A DNA stretch of 64,000 bases from Peltaster fructicola (taxonomy: Eukaryota > Ascomycota > Dothideomycetes): positions 4,216,001 through 4,280,000 of the forward strand of contig CP051139.1 in assembly GCA_001592805.2 (NCBI GenBank). Reading direction: 5' to 3'. The notes under the pieces are model-generated. The model was not told the origin of the DNA, ran no database searches, and worked only from the letters and a program-made list of their open reading frames with translations. The translations under genes and the position numbers were made by a program. Positions 22,332 to 31,930 of this stretch are shown here, piece after piece (the first letter of the stretch is position 1; the number at the start of each line of letters is the position of its first letter).

Positions 22332-22739
22332 ATGGCAGCAAAGAACGATCAGCCGCCAGCCTACATCCAGTCGCCTCCCGCCGCAGTACACAGTCCTAAC
22401 CAAGCACACGACAGCAGAGGCGAATCCTCAGCCTACTATGGTGGCGCGCCACAACAGCAATACGGCAGTCCGGGTCCTTACAACCAAGGGTATCCGCAAC
22501 CTCAGCAATATGGTCAGCAGCCGTACGGCCAGCCCTATGGTCAACCGTACGGGCAACCGATGCAGCCTTACCAGCAGCAGTATCCTATGCAATACCAGCA
22601 ACCAGGCTATGGGCCACCACAAGGCTACTATGCAGACAACCGAGGATATGGACCAGGAGGAGCAAGCTCAGGACTATGCGCGGGTCTACTAGGAGCATGT
22701 GCTTGTCTGGCATGCTTCGACCTCTGCTTGTTCTTCTAG
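22332..22739 (+). CDS. CYSTM-type Gln/Tyr-rich tail-anchored protein
   Basis: A 135-residue single-exon protein. Residues 1-105 are disordered and rich in Gln, Tyr, Pro and Gly, with three 12-base repeats coding for YGQP at about 22516-22557. The C-terminus is a cysteine-rich membrane module, GLCAGLLGACACLACFDLCL plus FF, the CYSTM signature. CYSTM proteins are small tail-anchored membrane proteins tied to stress tolerance in fungi and plants (for example yeast YDL012C-type). ATG 22332 was chosen; the frame is open further upstream without support. Localisation to the plasma membrane is inferred from the family. Confidence 0.82.
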   Translation: MAAKNDQPPAYIQSPPAAVHSPNQAHDSRGESSAYYGGAPQQQYGSPGPYNQGYPQPQQYGQQPYGQPYGQPYGQPMQPYQQQYPMQYQQPGYGPPQGYYADNRGYGPGGASSGLCAGLLGACACLACFDLCLFF

Positions 22740-23145
22740 ACGAGTGTCTGCTACGTTGAAACGAACGTTTTGGATGGGAAAGAGGCGCACGGTTTGGATA
22801 CACCAGAGAGTTTTGTAAGAGCTGTTGAATAAGTACGGTGAGGAATACGATTGTAATGACACAACATGCGTACGGTCTACGAGCAGTCCACATTCTGTCT
22901 GTCTGATATTGTACTTTCTGGCTGGGAAGCACTCCGATAGGCGAAACCTTGGTATCAGATGACCGCAACCGCGGCTGGCTTGTATGAGCGAATGACGACC
23001 AAGGTCAACGTTGGAAAGGACAGCAATTGCAATGGTAGACAGAGAGGTTGAGAGCACATCGGTAATGCATGGATATGCTTCTCCATTGTGGTCGCATGTC
23101 CCGAGGTCGGTAGGCCATTCAAGTCGTTCTTGCCAGTACCTCCAC
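22740..23145. other. Convergent intergenic region
   Basis: About 405 bases between the ends of the CYSTM gene and the allantoicase gene; 3' UTR sequence, nothing else seen. Confidence 0.5.
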
Positions 23146-24281
23146 TCAGATTGCTCTCTTGCCAAACACACGAACTCGCTTGACGCCACCGTCAGGGATG
23201 ATAACCAGTTTGACGTAGCCATACGGCTTTTCAACCTCCTCAAGGACACCTTGAGCGTACTCGTGCTCGGCATCTGGTCCAGTCTTCTGAGGAGCCACGA
23301 TCTGTGTCCAGACATCATCTTCGTGTTTCGGCACTATCTCCGAAGGTGGTGCTGCGAAGATCTGCACTTTCTGTGGGAAGTTTCCTCTAAAGTGTGCAGT
23401 GTCGACAACGACCTTCGAGATCAGACCAGTAGTACCGAGTTTGATGATCGTCCAGTCTATGTGCACACCTCTTGTACGCTTTGTCTCCCAGCCATCACCC
23501 ATGTCTACACCTCGACCTGGTAGTAGGAGGTTGTCCTTAGTGCCGAAGTGCTGGTCGGAGCATGAGACCGCAACACCTCCGTTGACGGTAGCAGCTAGAT
23601 CGAAAACCTCATCGACATCCTTTGGCAGTACTGCAACGACGTCGCCGTACAATCTGAAACGTGCAATGCCGCCATCTGGGAACATTTGAAGTCGGATATG
23701 CGTGTATGCCTTCTCAGTCTTCTGTGCCAGCAGCCATCCGTGTCGTTGACTTGGTCCACACTCTTGCTTTGGCAGTATCGTTTCCCATCCTGCAAACTCC
23801 TTGCTCTTTATCTTATCCTCATCGTCGTCGGATGCATAGCAACCTTGTACAGCAACCTCAGGCGCTTGATTGCCATTGAAGAAGGCTGTGTCAACCTCTA
23901 CACCTCTTACTCGTCCAGATGCTACACCAAGTCTGAACACAACCCAGTCGAATGGCTCTTGATTGTGTCTTCGTGTTTCCCAGCCATCAAACCATGCGCC
24001 TGCGTAAGTGAAGACGCCTGCCTTGCGTATTGGAAGTTTGGGATTGGTGAGGTTCTCAGCTGCTGCAAACCATTCGTCTGAGGAGGCGAGTATGCGTGAT
24101 CCAAGAGCGCTGTTCACCAAGTCTATCGATAATGTTAGTTGGCAGTAGTGTCGCGTGAGCTCTTCTACGAACCGATGCTGTCAGATTTGAAGGTAGTGTC
24201 GATGTCATCTGCGGCGACGAAGGTCACGGCTTGGCCAGTAAGATTCGCAACAGTCTCGGGGGCAATGAAGGGTATCTCCAT
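23146..24281 (-). CDS. Allantoicase
   Basis: Allantoicase hydrolyses allantoate to ureidoglycolate and urea, a late step of purine catabolism that supplies nitrogen. Exons 24281-24173 and 24122-23146 with a 50-nt intron give 361 residues. The N-terminus (NLTGQAVTFVAADD) and the splice product (DLVNSALGSRILASSDEWFA) match the family. Two tandem allantoicase beta-sandwich repeats are visible, each with a TYAGAWFDGWETRR- or DMGDGWETKRTR-type motif followed by DWVVFRLG or DWTIIKLG and a VDTAFFNGN or VDTAHFRGN strand. The donor is GTTCGT, weaker than the others in the window, but phase and conserved flanks support it. No other purine-pathway gene is adjacent. Confidence 0.93.
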
Positions 24282-24388
24282 GGTATCGTTAAAAGTTGTA
24301 TCGTAGTCGTGGGGTTGGGTGTTTGGCGGGGTCTAATAAAAAAACCGAAGAGGCTGAATGTTCGGAGCTCGCCATTGAAAGGACTGCT

Positions 24389-26847
24389 TCATGGACTCTC
24401 AGCACCGTCGCTCCACTTTGCATTCTCATACAGATTTGCAGAACTTTGCCCGCTGGTTGGATCCAGTTTGGCGAGGAAGTCTTGTGGCACCGACGGAAAG
24501 TATCGCCGTTCTCGCTCCTTGTTGACACCACCAAAGCCTGCGCCATAGCTGATCAGCATATCTACCGATGTTGGTAGCTGGAATGGTAACAGCAGGGCTG
24601 GGTTGAGAAGATTACTTTCAGGTGTATCGTCCTCGTCCGGCAGCAGATCAGATTGGGTGAAGAGTGGTGACTGCGGTGCCGGTGCGTGCCCATTGGAAGG
24701 AGCCTTTGGTTCAGCAACCTTCTGCTTGGCGACAGTGGGTGTCTTTGGCCTGCTCTTGACCTCTGCGATGTGTCTGAGTGCTGCCTTGTTAAGGGACTTC
24801 TCCCCGACTTCAGCACGATAGTGCTTGACAGCATGCAGAAGCTGCTTCAGCGACAATACCGGAAGCTGCTGCAGTGTCGTGTCCATAGCATCGTTATCGT
24901 CGCCGATCGATGAGAAGCATTGTAGCCACTGAAGTAGTTGCACAACGGGAGCTAGATGTCGTCTTGCTATGTCGACAGTGGTCTCGCCCGTTGCAATCAT
25001 CGTCGAATTGTCGAAATGCTCGGGTTGTCTGTTGTTGCTCCTAGCCCAGTCCTCGAGCGTGCTGATATTCATGCGTATTTGCATGGCTTTCGTCCTTGCG
25101 AGATACTTCTTATTCGACATGATTCGATTGAAGATCTCAGCCCCAAGCCAGTAATGTAGCTGTGACAGGATCTGTGCAATGATCACTGAGTGCACATCGT
25201 ACAGGTCAAGCACGAACAGCGTCGAAGATAGCAGCGACGTGATGTTTCTTGGAGATGTTTGTGCTTTTCGCTTTGGCGACAGTGGCCGGAACCTTTTTTC
25301 CGTCGGCTCTGGCTTGACCTTCGTCTTGCTTCTCAAGAACTTCCATTCGTTCTGGAAAGCAATGTCCTCGAAGCCAGGGATGGTCTCATGGTCGAGTATA
25401 GCAGCACCGAGCACTTTGTCCATTCGCCGTTCAGCATCTCGGATGATGAGTATGAATATCTCCTGGATGAGCTCGGCCATCTGTGCCTGGAATTGCGTTG
25501 TGACCTGGGTGAGACCAACATCCTTCTTGAGGTAATAGAGCAACAATGTCGCATTTGATATCCAGAATGCAAGGATTGTCATATCCCATTGATGCTTGTC
25601 AACCACAGCATAGATCTTCTCCTGCGCCGAGATCAACCATTCTGCAAGCAGTTCCTTGTTGGCGTGATAGTGTGCATATCGTGCGCCAAGGAAGATGATG
25701 TTTGCTGGCACGGGCTTCTGCGAAGGCGTTCTCTGAGGCGTCATGTTCGTGACCACAATATCAAGGATCCTGTTGATATCGTGCTCCATGAAGACAAACA
25801 TCTGATCGTTGAGACAGCGATCCCACACGAACTCTTGCTCATCTGATGCCTCTAGCGGCGACTCTGGCTGCTCGTCCAGTCCGAGATTGCCAAGGTCGAC
25901 TTCAAGATTGATGGCGCTCTCCATCATCATCCGTCTCCTCGTCTCACTCTCCGCAAGCTCTTCTTCAAACTTGTCCTGGGAGAAGCCGGCGCTGTAGAAG
26001 TCCTCGGTCACACCAGCACTGCCAATGGAGTAGCCACTGTGCTGTAGGAACTCTGCCATCTCACTATTGGGCGGGACAAAGTCTAGTGCAGTCCGTCCAT
26101 TCGAGGATTTCGTGTCTGTTGAGGCGCCATGATCAAGCAAGATCTTTGCAATATCCTTGTGGCTGTTTGTGATCGCCCACATCAATGCTGTCCACTGGTT
26201 TCTATCTTGCTTGTCGACGACAGCTCCTGCATTGAGCAAAGCAAGCACCACATCCTTGTGTCCGAAGCAGCTGGCATATACAAGCGGAGGAGTGCCTTCT
26301 GTGTCGACGCTGTTGATGTCGATGTAGTCCGATGCCTTTCCACGCACAAGCGTCTGTACCCTTCGTGCGTCTCCGTTGCTAGCGGTCATGAACAACAGTT
26401 CGTGTAAGGCCTGTGTCTTTTGCTCTCGTGATAGTGCATCATCATGTAAGATCTCCTCTTCAGCCGCCTCGCCTGTGCTGTCCTCGGGGGACTTCGTTTG
26501 CGTAGCCAACATTTGAGCGATGCGCGCATCATCATTTCCACCGAATGCTTCGTAATCGTCAGGTTCGTTCAATGAGAGGTTGAAGTTCAGTGGTTTGCTC
26601 GTGAGAATCGGCGCAAGAAACTGTGATTGACCTATGGGGAGATCAGTGTGGTTCTTCAATCCGAGTGGAACTGCTTACCTTGCCAGGCATCATAGTACTC
26701 CGTCTCTTGGGCATACTGCACAGGAGCTACTCGATCATCCAGTGATCTTGGTAGGTCGGACGGGAGTTCCCTCTTTTGTGGCTCTTCTACTGCATCCTCG
26801 AACTCGTCCTGCTCGACGTTGTGCAGCTCGGCCTCGCCATTGTCCAT
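24389..26847 (-). CDS. Ankyrin-repeat and DIL (dilute) domain protein
   Basis: Exons 26847-26679 and 26631-24389 (47-nt intron) give 803 residues. Residues about 135-250 hold ankyrin repeats (TPPLVYASCFGHKDVVLALL, NQWTALMWAITNSHKDIAKI, GRTALDF). From about residue 340 to 650 comes a DIL domain (FLGARYAHYHANKELLAEWL, AFWISNATLLLYYLKKD, LLSSTLFVLDLYDVHSVIIA, QLHYWLGAEIFNRIMSNKKYL), the cargo-binding fold of class V myosins. Fungal proteins with ankyrin plus DIL but no motor are a known but little-studied family; they may act in polarity or vesicle capture. The C-terminal quarter is low-complexity and proline-rich. Its start is on the opposite side from the aspartic-protease-like gene's 3' end, about 455 bases away. 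Confidence 0.87.
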
Positions 26848-27302
26848 ATTGAAGCCGTTCAGCTAGTGGGTGAGATATTGCCGCATACCCTATCGAACAT
26901 GCTGGTCTCGACCTTTACTAGAAGATCTACGCGACAGAATCAGTAAGCTGTTGCCAAGTTGTGTGCGGCGGCGGCGGTTGTGATCGTGTTTCGAATGTGT
27001 GTTGGTGTTGCTTGTGGGGACAGCCCTCGCAAGTGACGTTGTCAAACAATGACAGAGCAAGCTGGAGCCAAGATACATCACAGGAACTTTGGTAGTCGTG
27101 AAATGATACTTCTCACGCCTGTCGTGAACAACATCGATTGAAAATTGCCTATAAGAATGCTCGATCGTGCAGACCCCTTCAGATGCCAACGAGGTGCAGA
27201 TCATCCATATGCCACCGAATTCATGATCAAGAACGCCATGTTATATGCTCTGCCACCCATGTTCTTTTATACACATTCAAGTCGTCAATCATATCCTCAT
27301 CA
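26848..27302. other. Intergenic, promoter of the ankyrin/DIL gene
   Basis: About 455 bases. It should hold the promoter of the ankyrin/DIL gene and the 3' UTR of the pepsin-fold gene. No specific site recognised. Confidence 0.45.
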
Positions 27303-29123
27303 CTACTCCAGCTCGAACATCGGAGACAGTGGGCTCCTCACACTCGTTGCTGGTTGCGGTGAGTTTATGCTGCTGACTCTTGTATGGCTACCAGATGCCA
27401 CACTCGCTCGAGGATTGCTGGTGCTGTCCAGCTCTGAACCTGCTGTGTCACCAACAAGCTCTGCCACGGGTGTAGACATGAGCTCGCCATGAGGAGAATC
27501 CTGATGTCTGCGCACATTATCGCTTGTGAGCTCTGCCGGTTTACTGCTGTCGAACAGCTCCGAGAAATGTGCGTGCGGTGCCTTGTTGTCTGTCTCGGCC
27601 ATAGCCTCTTCGGGCTTGTCGCCACCATAGTACTCCGCTGCGTTTGCACCATTATCTGTAGCACTGGCGGAGTATGGTGGTGGCTCGCTCTTTCTCCAGG
27701 TCTTTCTCCAGCTTGAAGGACGACCACGGTTGTCCCTCGATCGCTTCCTCCACCAGAAGAATAGCCCACCAAGTGCTGCGATGAGCACGACCGCGATGAC
27801 AATACCAGCAATAGCGCCGGCGCCGATGCCTCCGCTGGATGATGGTTGCTCTGCAGCGGATGTTGCGGTGGACGATGGCGTTACCGTTGCGATTGTAGGT
27901 GTAGAGGAAGGCGTCGTGATGGCTACGATGTTCTGTGCTGTGGTGGCTTTGTTTACTGGACCGACCGTGAAGCTGCTCCTCTCCCAGTCCACCACCAGGT
28001 ACGTCTCTTGCAAAAAGGCTCGTCCAAGAACGATCTGACTGTCGTTTGCTGCCTTTCTGATGGGAAAGTAGTTCTGATTTGGTTGGTAGTATGGAATGCC
28101 GACCTGCAAATCCAGCGATTTGTAGGGCATGGAGATGGAGAGTGGAGCGCTGTTGCCCCCAAGAAGGAACGTCAGTGTTGCGTTGTTTGCTTTCAAGGTA
28201 TCATGCACTGTCTGATTGACGGTATAGTAGTTCGTGGTGTTATCGTACGACAAGCCTAGATTCGAAGCGAGCAGATCGCAAGCTCTTGAAGGTAGATAGA
28301 GATGAGTAAGAGATGAGTCGATGGAGGCTGTTGTTGCTGCATTCAGCAGACTCAGACTATTGCCGCTAGAGAGACCTTGAGCTGTCAGACTCTGGACATT
28401 GATGTTGAGGCTCTGCGTCGAGTCTGAGCTTGATATCTTGTTCGTTACGTTCTGACCTGTTATTCTGTTGGTGTCATAGCCGCCGAGAATCAAGCTGGCC
28501 TCGGTCTTGTTATCGTAGTATCGTCCTGCAGTATAACCGTATGATATGCTCGGGATTTGACTTTGATTCTTCATGTTGTAAAGCAGACTTGGAGCAACGA
28601 AGCCACTCTGCGCATAATTTGTATATGCGTTACCCAACCCGAATGTTCCCAGCCAGAAGTTGACATCAGACACACCAGCAATGATCTGATTAGTCATGGT
28701 GATGTTTGTGAAGCCTCCTTTGCTGCTCAGACTCAGTGTGTCGTTGCCAAATGGTCCGGATGCGTTGAATTGGCTCTGTCCAGTGAACTCGTCGAATGCG
28801 TTGAAGTATCTGTAGGTGGACGATGTCGAGGATCCGGAGGCACTCCATTGAAATCCTCGACTGGCAGCACCGTTGACATAATTGACTCCGCGAAGATCAC
28901 CGCAGTTCGACACACTCGCCATGCCTGCCTTGCAACCGTCATCCGTGATAATAGAGACATGCGGATCTATGGTGGCCGGTAGGACTCTGAAGGACTGCGG
29001 TGGTGTACCGACCGATATCGTGAACGTCGACCAGTAGCCATCGTCACCATCCCAGCGACCTGTAGTCTGAGCTACAAAAGGCGCTGCGATCGTGTCTCTT
29101 GTCGAGATAGCCTCGCTGGCCAT
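27303..29123 (-). CDS. Membrane-anchored pepsin-fold (A1-like) protein with degenerate catalytic motifs
   Basis: A single exon of 606 residues. The fold is that of an A1 aspartic peptidase: YWSTFTISVGTPPQSFRVLP near the start, WLGTFGLG in the middle, ASLILGGYDTNRITG, LVVDWERSSFTVG and VLGRAFLQETYLVVD near the end of the domain. However, the two catalytic Asp-Thr/Ser-Gly motifs are not normal: the first reads ATIDPHVSII and the second SIDSSLTHLYLP. So hydrolytic activity is doubtful. A Ser/Thr linker follows, then one membrane helix (AGAIAGIVIAVVLIAALGGL, FFWW) and a cytosolic tail rich in Ser, Pro and Glu. This suggests a surface sensor or binding protein. No signal peptide is seen at ATG 29123; a small upstream exon is possible. 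Confidence 0.78.
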   Translation of the reverse strand: MASEAISTRDTIAAPFVAQTTGRWDGDDGYWSTFTISVGTPPQSFRVLPATIDPHVSIITDDGCKAGMASVSNCGDLRGVNYVNGAASRGFQWSASGSSTSSTYRYFNAFDEFTGQSQFNASGPFGNDTLSLSSKGGFTNITMTNQIIAGVSDVNFWLGTFGLGNAYTNYAQSGFVAPSLLYNMKNQSQIPSISYGYTAGRYYDNKTEASLILGGYDTNRITGQNVTNKISSSDSTQSLNINVQSLTAQGLSSGNSLSLLNAATTASIDSSLTHLYLPSRACDLLASNLGLSYDNTTNYYTVNQTVHDTLKANNATLTFLLGGNSAPLSISMPYKSLDLQVGIPYYQPNQNYFPIRKAANDSQIVLGRAFLQETYLVVDWERSSFTVGPVNKATTAQNIVAITTPSSTPTIATVTPSSTATSAAEQPSSSGGIGAGAIAGIVIAVVLIAALGGLFFWWRKRSRDNRGRPSSWRKTWRKSEPPPYSASATDNGANAAEYYGGDKPEEAMAETDNKAPHAHFSELFDSSKPAELTSDNVRRHQDSPHGELMSTPVAELVGDTAGSELDSTSNPRASVASGSHTRVSSINSPQPATSVRSPLSPMFELE

Positions 29124-30330
29124 GGTTGCTGGCTGGTAGAGTCGAGACGATAAACTTGTCAGGTTGTGCGACTCACTGCGGCATGATCAAGGTCGAAAAG
29201 AGAGGAAGGTCAGTTATCCGGCGGCTGCCACAAGCGACCAAAGATAGAGGCTGCATAGGGTACCCCACCGAGGCTACTTGTGCTCTATCAGCCAGAGAGC
29301 TAGAGCGCTTCCCAGAGATCCGCGCAAGGCCTAGGACTGCTGTGCTTTCTCTAGCGATACTTACGCTTCGATCTAAATATGCACATCTGTGACTCTTTTT
29401 TTCTCGCAACGGCGAAGCTGCCGGACGGGAGGCAACCCTGGTTTTGCACTCAGCTTGATATGGTATCCTTGAGAACCGCAGCCTTTGTATAACTGTGATA
29501 CAAGAGTCGCAACGTTGTACGAGAACTTCACCGGTGGTCTGTCACTTCAGCCTTCGGGCAGACGGGACTGCAGCAGGTACAAAAAGACGAAAGTGTCAGC
29601 ATCGCGGTCGTTATGCCCAGCTTGGCTGAATCTCGAGCGATCTTGCACTGGGTTGTGCATGAAAGTAGCCCGCCTGTGCCGCTGAAGTACAGATGTCGTA
29701 GAGGGGAGCTAACTCGAAACTTAGCCATAAAGTGGATCCAGTGGCACTAATTGGGCAAAGACCCTTCGTCTCACCACCACTTCACCTGCAACTGTTTTCA
29801 TTGTTCTTCGATCCACGTTGCTTGGGGCCAAACCTTGCTACTGCAGACCCCATCGATTGGCGACATAGCTGCTGCGCCTTACCTCACGATACTGCTTCGG
29901 CCTAGAGTACGCCGTTCAGAGGCTTTCGGCCCTTGAAAACTTTACAAGCAGCGATGGATCATCGTTGACTGGACGATGGATGCGCTGGCTGCACAACACG
30001 ATGCAGAGCAATCTCGAAGACGCGCCACGCAGATCAATTGGCTTTGGGCATCCAGGAGAGCGCGAAGGATCGACTCAAGATCGTGCACGTGAAATGATGA
30101 GGCTGTCGGATCAGCATACGTTTTCGACAGATAGCCTGGTGGCCTGAGATTTGGGAGGATGCCTCTCATCTCTCATATTGGAAATGATTCTCTCACCTTT
30201 TGTGTCCCGGCTGAGAGCGATCATTTCCTTGCCACTTTACTACATCATAGATCAACCACTTCTTTCTTAATCACTCTCGTTACCATCGTCTAGCATTTCA
30301 GACCAGATTACAGCGGGTCTTAATTACTCA
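29124..30330. other. Intergenic, divergent promoters
   Basis: About 1.2 kb between the divergently placed pepsin-fold gene and GPI-type gene. Short frames on both strands overlap without recognisable domains. A first coding exon with a signal peptide for either neighbour could hide here. Confidence 0.45.
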
Positions 30331-31518
30331 ATGGCAGCAGGTATGTTGAGGAAGCTCGCAAAGAGCCCTAGCTAGCATAGGGTACAATGCAGCTACTTGG
30401 TGTACTGTCAGCTAACGGAAGCTCCTCACAGCAATCACGACATGCGCACAGTGTGCCTTCGGCGCCATCTCTAGCTCACTGCTGTCATTCCCTTTGAACA
30501 TCCAGACGCTCTCCATCTCCATCGGCCAGACAGTCACCTTCGGAAATGACTCGTTGCCAACGACCATCTCACAGATCAGCACGCTGTCGCCGTTGACGAC
30601 TGCGACCACTCCTCCTGGCGCACCACCTGTCACAACTATCACATACACAGATGTTGACCAGCTGACTTGGGTGACGTTTGGCAAGACTCTGTACGTTGCA
30701 ATGATATGATTGAGTTACGTAGCTGATGGAGCAGGTCCTTTCCAACAACATACGTCGACTATCAGGCATTCGTTGGTGCTGCTGTCACAGGCGCTGGCTG
30801 CGCATCCACTCTTGCACCTACTGCTGTCAACATCCCCGGAAGTGTGCCCACAGCATCACTCATCTATCCTCTCGATCGTACTGGAGCACTTCCAGCTGCT
30901 CTGCTCAGCTATCTGGACACACAGCCAGATTTCATCGGTCAGCTCAATGGCAATAAACTCGAGACCTGCGCATCTGCTGGTGCCATCCCTGCCACCGGCA
31001 CCATCCTGAGTGTTACCGTCACTCAGACATCTACTCTGCCCACCACCACAACAGCCACCACGTATATTCCCCCTTCGACCACAATTACAAGCACAGGATC
31101 GAGAACGACCACTGAGACTGTCCTCACCGCCGCTAGCGCTGCTGTCACCGGCACCGGTACTGTCGGTGTCCTCATCTCTGTTTACAATGGACCTACTGTC
31201 GTTATCTCTGGCAGCCACACAACCAGCGTTGTCGCACAGTCTGAGGTTCAAGGAGGTCCATCTGGCAAGCCAGCGTCGATCAACTTCAGCAGTGTGCTTG
31301 CTGCTCTTTCCAGCAAGGCATCAGTCATCAGCGTAATGAGCTCTGGCGTCTACACCAACAGCACTGTCGGCGCTACAACTACCGGTAGTGTCGTGACAGT
31401 ACCAGCCTCCAGGACTGCTAGTGCTTCATACACTGGTGCAGCTGCTCAGCCAACCATCTTGGCTAACAGCGCCTGGTTGAGTGTGCTCGGATCGTTGGGA
31501 TTTATTGCATTGTTGTAG
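30331..31518 (+). CDS. GPI-anchor-type surface protein
   Basis: Exons 30331-30340, 30432-30690 and 30735-31518 (introns 91 and 44 nt, phases consistent) give 350 residues. The N-terminal third has paired cysteines (ITTCAQCAFGAI) and a conserved-looking segment (FPLNIQTLSISIGQTVTFG, YTDVDQLTWVTFGKTL; then SFPTTYVDYQAFVGAAVTGA). The middle is Thr/Ser-rich. The C-terminus has small residues (AAAQPTILANS) followed by a hydrophobic end (AWLSVLGSLGFIALL), a classic GPI-attachment signal. The family of short fungal secreted proteins is familiar but unnamed to me. The first exon is doubtful: MAAAITTC is not a signal peptide, so the real first exon may lie elsewhere. An alternative ATG at about 30386 opens with MQLLGVLSA but needs an implausibly short intron. 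Confidence 0.65.
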
Positions 31519-31930
31519 TTGAAGGATACCCGGCATAAGGCGAATGCGACTAAGCAGGCCAACGTAAGACGCTGCAATAGCGCTATGCGTGAATGTGTTA
31601 TAGAACATGCAGACCAAGAATAATGAGACGTATTGTATCCATGATATGTAGTGTGTCAGCATTCTCTCTCTGTGTGCCGAGCTCTGTTGCCAGTGTCACA
31701 AGGTACTCCGTGCTTGAGTGACGAATGGGACATGACGTTGTATGCTTCGATCATTCCATGTCGCTAGAGAACGATGCTTCTAGGCGCGACACTGCTGCCT
31801 GTCAAGCCACAAAATGACGCCACTATAGCAAACGTCTTGCGCTGGTAAATCGACCAAGTGTAAACAAACCACATCTTTCTTCATTCGTCATGCGAACCTC
31901 TCTTTCTCCTCTGCCCGCTACCTACAGACG
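31519..31930. other. Intergenic, Vid27 promoter region
   Basis: About 410 bases. Pyrimidine-rich tracts (TTTCTTCATTCGTC and TCTCTTTCTCCTCTGCCC) lie just before the Vid27 start, as is usual near fungal transcription starts. Otherwise nothing seen. Confidence 0.45.

Noticed and set aside
22515-22560. Gln/Tyr repeats as a prion-like or satellite repeat
   Set aside because: Only three 12-base units within a normal CYSTM protein; not a satellite array.
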